64,000 bases of DNA from Absidia repens. Lineage: Eukaryota; Mucoromycota; Mucoromycetes; Mucorales; Cunninghamellaceae. Where the stretch lies: the NCBI GenBank assembly GCA_002105175.1, contig MCGE01000037.1, positions 159,001 through 223,000 on the forward strand, read 5' to 3'. Under the pieces are notes generated by a model. It saw nothing but the letters and a program-made list of their open reading frames with translations. It did no database searches and was not told the DNA's origin. Positions 12,601 through 24,075 of the stretch are shown piece after piece; the stretch's first letter is position 1; each line of letters begins with the position of its first letter. Made by a program: the position numbers and the translations under genes.

Positions 12601-15600
12601 CCACGTTTGCTTGGATCCGCTTTCTAGTCACATACTCCTTCTACTCATACCATTTTTTTTTTTTTTTTCCCCATCCAATATCCCCATACACACACAGAAA
12701 TACCCCTCCATACCGCTAAAAAACATGAAATCCGTAAAAAGCGCCGGGGAGCCTTCCAAAAGTAGTAATACCTGCTATAGGCTTTCCAAACCAATAAAAA
12801 ATAATAATAAAAAACCCCATCAAACAGACAGTGTACCGCAATAGAATAGTCTATCACCAATAGAATAGTATGTACAATAGCCTGTCACAGTAGAATAGCT
12901 TTGCCATTCCATTGTTCATTGCAAAATAAAAAAGCTTTTATTGAATAATGATACGTAGTCAATACTATACTAATAGGAAAGAAGATGTAAAAATAGGCGG
13001 CCGCTAATAGTAGCTGAGAGAGATGCTAAACTTGATGAATGGTGTAGAAGAAGGAACGATGTACGATAAAAAAGTGATTTCTAAAAGGGATCTCTATAAA
13101 TGGCGATCTCCAAACTTCTAATGAAGCTTAAACAAACATTTATTTCAAACAAAGACAAGGTTTAAGGAAGCAGATATATGTTTTATTGAAGAAAAGAGAC
13201 ATATACATGTACTAAGCTAATCAAGACATTTCCCCAAGATTCTACAATCAAAATGAAAGGGTTTCCCCATGTTCTTGAAATCCCTTTTCTAAAACCCTTC
13301 TAAACTATTTCTAAACAGAAAGCCAAAACCACCAGGTCCACAATGAGCCAAAAACAGTGAACAGATGTTGGCTCATTCCCGTTGACTTGTCTTTTTTTTT
13401 TTTTTTTTTTTTTTTTTTGGATTTGCGCTCCCATTTTTTTTTTTTTGGATCAACAATCCAGACTGCCGGCGGCGGCGGTTGAATTCACACCCATCTGGCT
13501 TTACAGCCTGCAAAATCCAATTAACCTGCAATATACTCTTCTTCGCTTTATATAAAACGAACTACGAAACCGTTCAACTTCAAATTTTCCATGCATCTTT
13601 AGAAATATTATACAATCATTTTTTGCCACCAAACCAACCATCCATCTCTCATACAATTAATTGCACAATGCTCTAAAGTTTACGCCTATAAGCTCACAGC
13701 TAAAGCCTACAGCCATAATAACCGCCTCTACATTATTGCCCACCATTCAACCACACACATACTTGGACATCCACGTTTGCTTGGATCCGCTTTCTAGTCA
13801 CATACTCCTTCTACTCATACCATTTTTTTTTTTTTTTCCCCCATCCAATATCCCCATACACACACAGAAATACCCCTCCATACCCCTAAAAATTCAATAA
13901 ATCGGGAATAGCTCGACCGCGGAGCCTGCCAAAAGCAGTAATTTCGCTATAGGCTTTCCAAACCAATAAAAGAATAATATGCAGAATAGTCTACCGCAAT
14001 AGATAGTATGTAGAATAGTCTACCGCAATAGAATAGTATGTACAATAGCCTGTTACAGTAGAATAGCTTTGCCATTCCATTGTTCATTGCAAAATAAAAA
14101 AGCTTTTATTGAATAATGATACGTAGTCAATACTATACTAAAAGGAAAGAAGATGTAAAAATAGGGGGCCGCTAATAGTAGCTGAGAGAGGTGCGAATCT
14201 AGATGAATGGTGTAGAAGAAGGAACGATGTACGATGTACGATAAAAAAGGGATTTCTAAAAGGGATCTCTATAAATGGCGATCTCCAAACTTCTAATGAA
14301 GCCTAAACAAACATTTATTTCAAACAAAGACAAGGTTTAAGGAAGCGGATATATGTTTTATTGAAGAAAAGAGATATATACATGTACTAAGCTAATCAAG
14401 ACATTTCCCCAAGATTCTACAATCAAAATGAAAGGGTTTCCCCATGTCTCTTGAAATCCCTTTTCAAAAACCCTTCTAAACTATTTCTAAACAGAAAGCC
14501 AAAACCACCAGGTCCACAATGAGCCAAAAACAGTGAACAGATGTTGGCTCATTCCCGTTGACTTGTCTTTTTTTTTTTTTGGATTTGCGCTCCCATTTTT
14601 TTTTTTTTTGGATCAACAATCCAGACTGCCGGCGGCGGCGGTTGAATTCACACCCATCTGGCTTTACAGCCTGCAAAATCCAATTAACCTGCAATATACT
14701 CTTCTTCGCTTTATATAAAACGAACTACGAAACCGTTCAACTTCAAATTTTCCATGCATCTTTAGAAATATTATACAATCATTTTTGTCACCAAACAAAC
14801 CATCCATCTCTCATACAATTAATTGTACAATGCTCTAAAGTTTACGCCTATAAGCTCACAGCTAAAAGCCTACAGCCATAATAACCGCCTCTACATTATT
14901 GCCCACCATTCAACCACACACATACTTGGACATCCACGTTTGCTTGGATCAGCTTTCTAGTCACATACTCCTTCTACTCATACCATTTTTTTTTTTTTTT
15001 CCCCCATCCAATATCCCCATACACACACAGAAATACCCCTCCATACCCCCTAAAAATTCAATAAATCGGGAATAGCTCGACCGCGGAGCCTGCCAAAAGC
15101 AGTAATTTCGCTATAGGCTTTCCAAACCAATAAAAGAATAATATGCAGAATAGTCTACCGCATAGAATAGTATGTAGAATAGTCTACCGCAATAGAATAG
15201 TATGTACAATAGCCTGTTACAGTAGAATAGCTTTGCCATTCCATTGTTCATTGCAAAATAAAAAAGCTTTTATTGAATAATGATACGTAGTCAATACTAT
15301 ACTAAAAAGGAAAGAAGATGTAAAAATAGGGGGCCGCTAATAGTAGCTGAGAGAGGTGCGAATCTAGATGAATGGTGTAGAAGAAGGAACGATGTACGAT
15401 GTACGATAAAAAAGGGATTTCTAAAAGGGATCTCTATAAATGGCGATCTCCAAACTTCTAATGAAGCCTAAACAAACATTTATTTCAAACAAAGACAAGG
15501 TTTAAGGAAGCGGATATATGTTTTATTGAAGAAAAGAGATATATACATGTACTAAGCTAATCAAGACATTTCCCCAAGATTCTACAATCAAAATGAAAGG

Positions 15601-18600
15601 GTTTCCCCATGTCTCTTGAAATCCCTTTTCAAAAACCCTTCTAAACTATTTCTAAACAGAAAGCCAAAACCACCAGGTCCACAATGAGCCAAAAACAGTG
15701 AACAGATGTTGGCTCATTCCCGTTGACTTGTCTTTTTTTTTTTTTGGATTTGCGCTCCCATTTTTTTTTTTTTGGATCAACAATCCAGACTGCCGGCGGC
15801 GGCGGTTGAATTCACACCCATCTGGCTTTACAGCCTGCAAAATCCAATTAACCTGCAATATACTCTTCTTCGCTTTATATAAAACGAACTACGAAACCGT
15901 TCAACTTCAAATTTTCCATGCATCTTTAGAAATATTATACAATCATTTTTTGTCACCAAACAAACCATCCATCTCTCATACAATTAATTGTACAATGCTC
16001 TAAAGTTTACGCCTATAAGCTCACAGCTAAAAGCCTACAGCCATAATAACCGCCTCTACATTATTGCCCACCATTCAACCACACACATACTTGGACATCC
16101 ACGTTTGCTTGGATCAGCTTTCTAGTCACATACTCCTTCTACTCATACCATTTTTTTTTTTTTTCCCCCATCCAATATCCCCATACACACACAGAAATAC
16201 CCCTCCATACCCCCTAAAAATTCAATAAATCGGGAATAGCTCGACCGCGGAGCCTGCCAAAAGCAGTAATTTCGCTATAGGCTTTCCAAACCAATAAAAG
16301 AATAATATGCAGAATAGTCTACCGCAATAGAATAGTATGTAGAATAGTCTACCGCAATAGAATAGTATGTACAATAGCCTGTTACAGTAGAATAGCTTTG
16401 CCATTCCATTGTTCATTGCAAAATAAAAAAGCTTTTATTGAATAATGATACGTAGTCAATACTATACTAAAAAGGAAAGAAGATGTAAAAATAGGGGGCC
16501 GCTAATAGTAGCTGAGAGAGGTGCGAATCTAGATGAATGGTGTAGAAGAAGGAACGATGTACGATGTACGATAAAAAAGGGATTTCTAAAAGGGATCTCT
16601 ATAAATGGCGATCTCCAAACTTCTAATGAAGCCTAAACAAACATTTATTTCAAACAAAGACAAGGTTTAAGGAAGCGGATATATGTTTTATTGAAGAAAA
16701 GAGATATATACATGTACTAAGCTAATCAAGACATTTCCCCAAGATTCTACAATCAAAATGAAAGGGTTTCCCCATGTCTCTTGAAATCCCTTTTCAAAAA
16801 CCCTTCTAAACTATTTCTAAACAGAAAGCCAAAACCACCAGGTCCACAATGAGCCAAAAACAGTGAACAGATGTTGGCTCATTCCCGTTGACTTGTCTTT
16901 TTTTTTTTTTGGATTTGCGCTCCCATTTTTTTTTTTTTGGATCAACAATCCAGACTGCCGGCGGCGGCGGTTGAATTCACACCCATCTGGCTTTACAGCC
17001 TGCAAAATCCAATTAACCTGCAATATACTCTTCTTCGCTTTATATAAAACGAACTACGAAACCGTTCAACTTCAAATTTTCCATGCATCTTTAGAAATAT
17101 TATACAATCATTTTTTGTCACCAAACAAACCATCCATCTCTCATACAATTAATTGTACAATGCTCTAAAGTTTACGCCTATAAGCTCACAGCTAAAAGCC
17201 TACAGCCATAATAACCGCCTCTACATTATTGCCCACCATTCAACCACACACATACTTGGACATCCACGTTTGCTTGGATCAGCTTTCTAGTCACATACTC
17301 CTTCTACTCATACCATTTTTTTTTTTTTCCCCCATCCAATATCCCCATACACACACAGAAATACCCCTCCATACCCCCTAAAAATTCAATAAATCGGGAA
17401 TAGCTCGACCGCGGAGCCTGCCAAAAGCAGTAATTTCGCTATAGGCTTTCCAAACCAATAAAAGAATAATATGCAGAATAGTCTACCGCAATAGAATAGT
17501 ATGTAGAATAGTCTACCGCAATAGAATAGTATGTACAATAGCCTGTTACAGTAGAATAGCTTTGCCATTCCATTGTTCATTGCAAAATAAAAAAGCTTTT
17601 ATTGAATAATGATACGTAGTCAATACTATACTAAAAAGGAAAGAAGATGTAAAAATAGGGGGCCGCTAATAGTAGCTGAGAGAGGTGCGAATCTAGATGA
17701 ATGGTGTAGAAGAAGGAACGATGTACGATGTACGATAAAAAAGGGATTTCTAAAAGGGATCTCTATAAATGGCGATCTCCAAACTTCTAATGAAGCCTAA
17801 ACAAACATTTATTTCAAACAAAGACAAGGTTTAAGGAAGCGGATATATGTTTTATTGAAGAAAAGAGATATATACATGTACTAAGCTAATCAAGACATTT
17901 CCCCAAGATTCTACAATCAAAATGAAAGGGTTTCCCCATGTCTCTTGAAATCCCTTTTCAAAAACCCTTCTAAACTATTTCTAAACAGAAAGCCAAAACC
18001 ACCAGGTCCACAATGAGCCAAAAACAGTGAACAGATGTTGGCTCATTCCCGTTGACTTGTCTTTTTTTTTTTTTGGATTTGCGCTCCCATTTTTTTTTTT
18101 TTTGGATCAACAATCCAGACTGCCGGCGGCGGCGGTTGAATTCACACCCATCTGGCTTTACAGCCTGCAAAATCCAATTAACCTGCAATATACTCTTCTT
18201 CGCTTTATATAAAACGAACTACGAAACCGTTCAACTTCAAATTTTCCATGCATCTTTAGAAATATTATACAATCATTTTTTGTCACCAAACAAACCATCC
18301 ATCTCTCATACAATTAATTGTACAATGCTCTAAAGTTTACGCCTATAAGCTCACAGCTAAAAGCCTACAGCCATAATAACCGCCTCTACATTATTGCCCA
18401 CCATTCAACCACACACATACTTGGACATCCACGTTTGCTTGGATCAGCTTTCTAGTCACATACTCCTTCTACTCATACCATTTTTTTTTTTTTTCCCCCA
18501 TCCAATATCCCCATACACACACAGAAATACCCCTCCATACCCCCTAAAAATTCAATAAATCGGGAATAGCTCGACCGCGGAGCCTGCCAAAAGCAGTAAT

Positions 18601-19747
18601 TTCGCTATAGGCTTTCCAAACCAATAAAAGAATAATATGCAGAATAGTCTACCGCAATAGAATAGTATGTAGAATAGTCTACCGCAATAGAATAGTATGT
18701 ACAATAGCCTGTTACAGTAGAATAGCTTTGCCATTCCATTGTTCATTGCAAAATAAAAAAGCTTTTATTGAATAATGATACGTAGTCAATACTATACTAA
18801 AAAGGAAAGAAGATGTAAAAATAGGGGGCCGCTAATAGTAGCTGAGAGAGGTGCGAATCTAGATGAATGGTGTAGAAGAAGGAACGATGTACGATGTACG
18901 ATAAAAAAGGGATTTCTAAAAGGGATCTCTATAAATGGCGATCTCCAAACTTCTAATGAAGCCTAAACAAACATTTATTTCAAACAAAGACAAGGTTTAA
19001 GGAAGCGGATATATGTTTTATTGAAGAAAAGAGATATATACATGTACTAAGCTAATCAAGACATTTCCCCAAGATTCTACAATCAAAATGAAAGGGTTTC
19101 CCCATGTCTCTTGAAATCCCTTTTCAAAAACCCTTCTAAACTATTTCTAAACAGAAAGCCAAAACCACCAGGTCCACAATGAGCCAAAAACAGTGAACAG
19201 ATGTTGGCTCATTCCCGTTGACTTGTCTTTTTTTTTTTTGGATTTGCGCTCCCATTTTTTTTTTTTTTGGATCAACAATCCAGACTGCCGGCGGCGGCGG
19301 TTGAATTCACACCCATCTGGCTTTACAGCCTGCAAAATCCAATTAACCTGCAATATACTCTTCTTCGCTTTATATAAAACGAACTACGAAACCGTTCAAC
19401 TTCAAATTTTCCATGCATCTTTAGAAATATTATACAATCATTTTTTGTCACCAAACAAACCATCCATCTCTCATACAATTAATTGTACAATGCTCTAAAG
19501 TTTACGCCTATAAGCTCACAGCTAAAAGCCTACAGCCATAATAACCGCCTCTACATTATTGCCCACCATTCAACCACACACATACTTGGACATCCACGTT
19601 TGCTTGGATCAGCTTTCTAGTCACATACTCCTTCTACTCATACCATTTTTTTTTTTTTTCCCCCATCCAATATCCCCATACACACACAGAAATACCCCTC
19701 CATACCCCCTAAAAATTCAATAAATCGGGAATAGCTCGACCGCGGAG
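6600..19747 (-). repeat. 13-kb tandem array, 11 units of about 1.16 kb
   Basis: The anchor ATGATACGTAGTCAATACTA occurs at 6713, 8330, 9494, 10634, 11786, 12948, 14116, 15280, 16445, 17609 and 18775. Spacings are 1140-1168 bp, except 1617 bp for the first unit, which carries a 442-bp insertion plus an 8-bp duplication. Units 7-11 are nearly identical, differing mainly in T-tract length. Each unit contains, on the minus strand, the dispersed-family core (AAAGGGTTTCCCC at about 7029 in unit 1), two T tracts, a CGGCGGCGG cluster, and AGAATAGTCTACCGCAATAG short repeats near its end. Open frames up to 136 aa recur in every unit but differ by T-tract slippage; none resembles a protein family. It is not rDNA. 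Strand is given for the embedded core. Confidence 0.92.
7609..8050. mobile_element. 442-bp hAT-like MITE inserted in array unit 1
   Basis: The ends are perfect 11-bp inverted repeats, TAGGCCTGGCT at 7609-7619 and AGCCAGGCCTA at 8040-8050. They are flanked by an 8-bp duplication, CCCCATCC, at 7601-7608 and 8051-8058. Ten sibling units show the uninterrupted CCCCATCCAATATCCCC, so the empty site is directly visible. An 8-bp duplication and TAGG.. termini fit the hAT superfamily. The interior is GC-rich with GGGTCGGG-type runs and a degenerate 10-bp repeat (GGGTCAATCG) at about 7859-7930. There is no transposase, so it is non-autonomous. Confidence 0.85.
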
Positions 19748-19748
19748 C

Positions 19749-19789
19749 GCGCGGCTTCGCCGCGCTTTTGCCAAAAGCTTCGGAGAAGC
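19749..19789. repeat. Three adjacent small hairpins at the right edge of the array
   Basis: Perfect inverted repeats in a row: GCGCGGC/GCCGCGC (19749-19755, 19759-19765), CTTTTG/CAAAAG (19765-19770, 19772-19777) and GCTTC/GAAGC (19777-19781, 19785-19789), with loops of 1-3 nt. They replace the sequence seen at the same place in the other units. The reverse strand reads GAAGCTTTTGGC, like the head of the dispersed family. Confidence 0.7.
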
Positions 19790-19875
19790 ATCCTTTTAAA
19801 CCCCGAAAAGTTTTTTGAACTCCGCGCCTATTAAACGGCCGTTATCGGTGATTTACAGTAAAATTATCGTTTGAA

Positions 19876-21290
19876 AGGCAAAATAGGCACTCTATAGTAA
19901 TTTTTTTTCCAAGTTAGTAGATGGATATTGGGTTTATTCGTCCAAGAGTGGTACCGATCGATGCGTAATGTTTTAGAGTATGTTACACATAAGTTTAAGA
20001 TTCATCGGCCGAGATTTGTCGTAAATCGAAAAATGGTTTTAAATGTCTAACTTTATACATAGTTTAGATACAGTGACGTACGTTACACCAATCGAAAGGG
20101 CTTGTAAAACTACATATTCGGATGTAGTTTCAAAGTTATTGGAATGGAATTAACAAATTTATGACTTTATTTCTGGAAAATGAGATAATGACAATTGTTG
20201 TATTTGTGATGCCCGATCCTATTTCCCATCTTCCACATCTTTATTTATTTATACCCCGCCTCGCATTTCTTCACTTTGACATTTTGGCAGGTAATACCCT
20301 GTGTCGTATTCCTGGTTCCTGATTAGTAATATTTATGTCAAAATATCTATACCATCATTATTTGTCATCATCCACACATATCAGGTACGCGGCTACTCAT
20401 CGCGTCCCAACAATTGTACCTTGTCACTACCCAGCATATCCTTACACTGGCTATGTTTCACTTGGTCTACAATCAAGATCAAAGGTTACTCATCTATCTA
20501 TTCCATAATACACTATTTTATTCCCTCATCTCGAACTCTATCAATAATCCATTATCATCTACAATCATTTATCATCATAGAAATTTATTATTACAACATC
20601 CGCTTCTCTAACTTTTACTATAAAAACCCACTGTCATTTTATTCAATAAAAAACCATATCAATTGTATCACTTATTTACTCTTGTCTTTATTTACAAACA
20701 TTTCACCCTGTACCTTATTTTATTTATACTTCATCACCCGCTAAGTTACAGTACTTCCCCAACGTCCCTTCAGATTATCCCAATCTGTAACTATTTCATT
20801 ATGACTCACTTACAGTAGCTATAGAAAAAGATATAAATATGACATGTTTGAATATTAAATAAAAAGAGTAACCAATTGTATCACTTACTTACCTTTGTGT
20901 TAATTTCAACAATTCAGGTTTTCATTATTTTTTTTTTACTAATTTCAGATTTATTGAAAAATTAAAGTTGTCGGAACGGGTCCCAAATTTCAGGAACACA
21001 AATAGATCGTCATCAGGATCTGCAGTCGACATTTCAAGCCATTTTTCGATTTACCAAAGTGTCGGCCGATGAATCTTAAACTTATATGTAACATACTCTA
21101 AAACATTCCGCGTCGATCGGTACCACTCTCGGCCGGATAATCCCATTATCCGTCTACTAATTTGGATTTCTAATTACTATGGAGTGTCTATTTTAACTTT
21201 GATCCAGGTATAGGGTAGTATCTGTCAAAATGTCAAAGAAATGCGGAGCGGGGTATAAATACATAAAGATGTGGGCTAATGTGTAGTATA
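19876..21290. repeat. Rearranged inverted-repeat region
   Basis: Block A at 19876-20050 is repeated in reverse at about 21040-21205 (shared ATGTTTTAGAGTATGTTAC and TAAGTTTAAGATTCATCGGC). Block B at 20215-20292 (ATACCCCGCCTCGCATTTCT) is repeated in reverse at 21215-21290. The order is A-B' then A'-B, so it is not a simple palindrome. Open frames at 20301-20744 do not look like a protein. Confidence 0.6.
20297..20700 (+). repeat. Direct repeat, copy 1
   Basis: It starts TGTCGTATTCCTGGTTCCTG, includes CATCATTATTTGTC, and ends near ATATCAATTGTATCACTTAT. The same blocks occur in the same order and orientation at 24630-24925. Confidence 0.55.
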
Positions 21291-22031
21291 TGTTCTCACC
21301 CGATTTTTTTTTTTTTTTAAAATAATATTTTCAGGTCACACATAATTTGTATTACATACCATTCATCAATATAATAAAATAAAAACGTTTTATTTCACAG
21401 GTGCCTTGAGATTATAAAAAAATGATTCTGTTCTTAAAGATTTTTTGGATCTATTGCAACAATTTTTCTTAGGGCATTGCCAAGTTAAGCCACGCACACC
21501 AGAAGAGACAATATTCATTTGTTCACCGCTTCTGCAGACCATTATTCCAAATCCAGTTGTAGTATTATAGAATACGTTTTGTTGAATTAGCCACCGAAGT
21601 GTTTCTTCTTTATTTCGACATATAGATGTTATTTCCCAAATATCTGGATTAGATGTCATTCTATCAATAATAATAAAAAATGTGTCAATAACCGGACAGG
21701 ATATATGTAGTATATATAACAAAGATAATCTTACATAGATTGAGTATTCAATTCAAGGAGATCAGAGATAGAGAGCAGAGATAGTTTATTGTTAAGATAA
21801 ATAACAGGATAACAGATATTGAAATAAAACTAGAGTTATTTATAATATTTGGAAAGTATGGCCGCCGAGAGGTCGGGTAACACAAATGGGCTTAGCTACC
21901 AAGATTTTCAGGGAGTACAAAAGATAGGGGAACTGAGAAGGACAACGGATATATGTTTCTCCTTGTATTTACTATTATGTTTATAATCCAGAACTTATTT
22001 TTGAGGTGAGAACATATACTACACCTGATCC
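21274..22031 (-). mobile_element. Merlin/IS1595-like DNA transposon relic, 758 bp
   Basis: Termini GGCTAATGTGTAG (21274) and, reversed, GGATCAGGTGTAG (ending 22031) continue into the shared TATATGTTCTCACC. The 8-bp duplication AAGATGTG lies at 21266-21273 and 22032-22039. The related repeat copy at about 20228-20255, on the other strand, shows the unoccupied site (AAGATGTGGAAGATGGG). GG-termini and 8-9-bp duplications fit the Merlin superfamily, as does the coding remnant inside. Confidence 0.75.
21390..21722 (-). pseudogene. N-terminal fragment of an IS1595/Merlin-type transposase
   Basis: A frame of about 110 codons. It reads EETLRWLIQQNVFY, then CRSGEQMNI..GLTWQCPKKNCCNRSKKS and LRTESFFYN. 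This matches the order of the N-terminal zinc-ribbon region of IS1595/ISXO2-type transposases: a C-x-x-C-like pair, then W-x-C, C, and S-x-R-x-x-x-F-F. The DDE catalytic domain is missing, and the element has no room for it. One Cys of the first pair is not seen. It is probably a non-functional remnant. Confidence 0.6.
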
Positions 22032-22610
22032 AAGATGTGGAAGATGGGAAATAGGTTTGAGTATCACAAGTACAACAGATTTGATTTTGGTGTTTTCGGC
22101 AATATGTTCTAAAAATTGTAACTTCGCTGGAAATAATTAGACCACTACTGAAAATAAAACTGTATAAATTTAACAAATAAATTTATTAAAAATAAACGCT
22201 CTGGCGCTCCGCTGGAGCTTTTGGAAATCTTTCGATTTACTGGGTGTTACAGTTTTTAGGATTAAAGCCTCCGCCATTTCGCACTATGGTGGGCGGCCCC
22301 TTGGGGCCCAACCGTCGTGCTCAGCGCGTCGTCAATGGGTTCTTTTTTGTGTGCTGAAAAGAAAAAAAAATAGTGAAGGGATTAGAGCCTCCGCCATTTC
22401 GCACTTTGGTGGGCGGCCCCTTGGGGCCCAACCGTCGTGCTCAGCGCGTCGTCAATAGATACTTTTTTAAAAAAAATGGAAGGTCGAAAAATAGAGTGAC
22501 TGAACCATTCGCACTCCGCCTCTCATGGATTTAAATTTTCTGTTGGCCTTTTTTTTTTTTTCCTCTTTCTTCTTTCCTTTTTTTTTTAGAACATCAACTT
22601 CAATTGCGGA

Positions 22611-22850
22611 TTTAGTGATCTTGGATTAGTGGTTAGAACTTGAATCAGGGGCCTTTTGAAAAGTGCAATGCAAACATCATGGGGAAACCCTTCCATTTTG
22701 GATTCGTGATCTTCGACCGTCATCAAATTAGCATTCATTTTAGAATAGTGTCATTAGCTCAACTTAGTTTATATTGCATCTATAGCAGAATTAAACATGT
22801 CTTGTCTATTTACAATTATTCTCTTTTATTCCTTTCACTGTCTCGCTGAA
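22611..22850 (+). repeat. Dispersed core family, copy in left palindrome arm
   Basis: GATCTTGGATTAGTGGTTAG, then CATGGGGAAACCCTTCCATT, then GTCATTAGCTCAACTTAG, ending in an ATTAAACATGTCTT form of the poly(A)-like tail. Confidence 0.75.
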
Positions 22851-23224
22851 TGAGCATGGCATATGTGCGTGGAAAAACAGAGTGTGTGGGGTGGGGAGTT
22901 TATGCGTATAAAAAAAAATGCAGCTCGTTGTGTAAAATGCTACATACAGTTGCCAAAAAAAAACCCTCCCAAACATTGTAACAGCGACATGGATAAAGTG
23001 ATGTGAGTGGAGGAAATGGATGTAAATTTCAAAGTCATAGATCTTTATCTTAGTTTGATATTTTAGATAAAGATTTTGACCATGCTCTTTTTAATAGATT
23101 GATAAAAGACATATCTGTTATATCTCTTTTTTGTTACAAGACTTTTTATTTCTATTTTTTACCCAATTCTATACATTATATAATGCTTTGTTACTCCGCC
23201 GGATAGCATACCCTCTTTAAATGA

Positions 23225-23400
23225 ACTAACTTATCTGACAATAACTTTATTTTAAAAGCTACTGTATCTTTGTGTGGGAATGAGTGTACCTGTGGGCAAA
23301 GAATTGAATTACCTTTCTTGGACGTACTTGTGTTAAGCAGGGCTGTTTTATTTATACCACTGCAATACGTTGATACTGCACTGTATGCGGATATGTCATA
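23225..23400 (+). pseudogene. Possible reverse-transcriptase relic in the palindrome spacer
   Basis: The + frame entered at 23225 reads without a stop to about 23400 and includes IELPFLDVLV followed by VDTALYADMS. LPFLDV-x-V followed by a T-x-x-Y motif is typical of the region after the palm in Penelope-like and related reverse transcriptases, although the expected YRK is not seen. The fragment is short and the call is tentative. Confidence 0.3.
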
Positions 23401-23849
23401 ATTTCTACGATAATAACATTCCAATCACAACGAATAGCCATTATTTTCAATATATACAGTAATATTATAAAAAGAATAAACTTATTATCAATACATATTA
23501 TTTTATTAATATATTAAAAAGAGCATGGTCCAAATCCAATCTAAGATAACGATCTAAGATAAACATCTAAGATAAAGATCTATGACTTTGAAATTTCCAT
23601 CATTTCCTCCAATCACACCACGTAAAACCTCTCTGACTTTGTATTTTCCATCCATTTCCTCCACTCACATCACTGTATCCATGTCTCTGTTACAATGTTT
23701 GTGAGGTTTTTTTTTTTTTTTGGCAACTGTACGTAGCATTTTACACAACGAGCTGCCGATTTTTTTTTTTACGCATAAACCCCACACCCCCCACACTCTG
23801 TTTTTCCACGCACATATGCCATGCCCATTCAGCAAGACAAGAAACGCAT

Positions 23850-24075
23850 AAAAGAGAATAATAGTAAATAGACAAGACATGTTTAATTCTGCTATAGATG
23901 CAATATAAACTAAGTTGAGCTAATGACACTATTCTAAAATGAATGCTAATTTGATGACGGTCGAAGATCACGAATCCAAAATGGAAGGGTTTCCCCATGA
24001 TGTTTGTATTGCACTTTTCAGAAGGCCCCTGATTCAAGTTCTAACCACTAATCCAAGATCACTAAATCCGCAATT
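23850..24075 (-). repeat. Dispersed core family, copy in right palindrome arm
   Basis: Reverse-complement partner of the 22611-22850 copy, with only scattered differences (for example AATACAAACAT for AATGCAAACAT). Confidence 0.75.

Noticed and set aside
6713..19498. Recurrent open frames of 60-136 aa in each array unit
   Set aside because: They come from repeat copies, change with T-tract length, and contain poly-Phe or poly-Lys from homopolymers; none resembles a protein family.
6600..19747. CRISPR array, rDNA or telomere-type repeat
   Set aside because: Units are 1.16 kb head-to-tail copies without short spacers; no rRNA sequence or telomeric motif is visible.
20301..20744. 147-aa + strand frame
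   Set aside because: It lies in a repeat whose other copy (24.6 kb) does not preserve the frame.
22600..22700. tRNA or tRNA-derived SINE
   Set aside because: Only an A-box-like stretch is present; no B box or cloverleaf could be drawn.
22611..22850. Small protein genes in the core copies (MGKPFHFGF.. frames)
   Set aside because: The frames are not preserved between copies, and similarity is at the DNA level over the whole segment.
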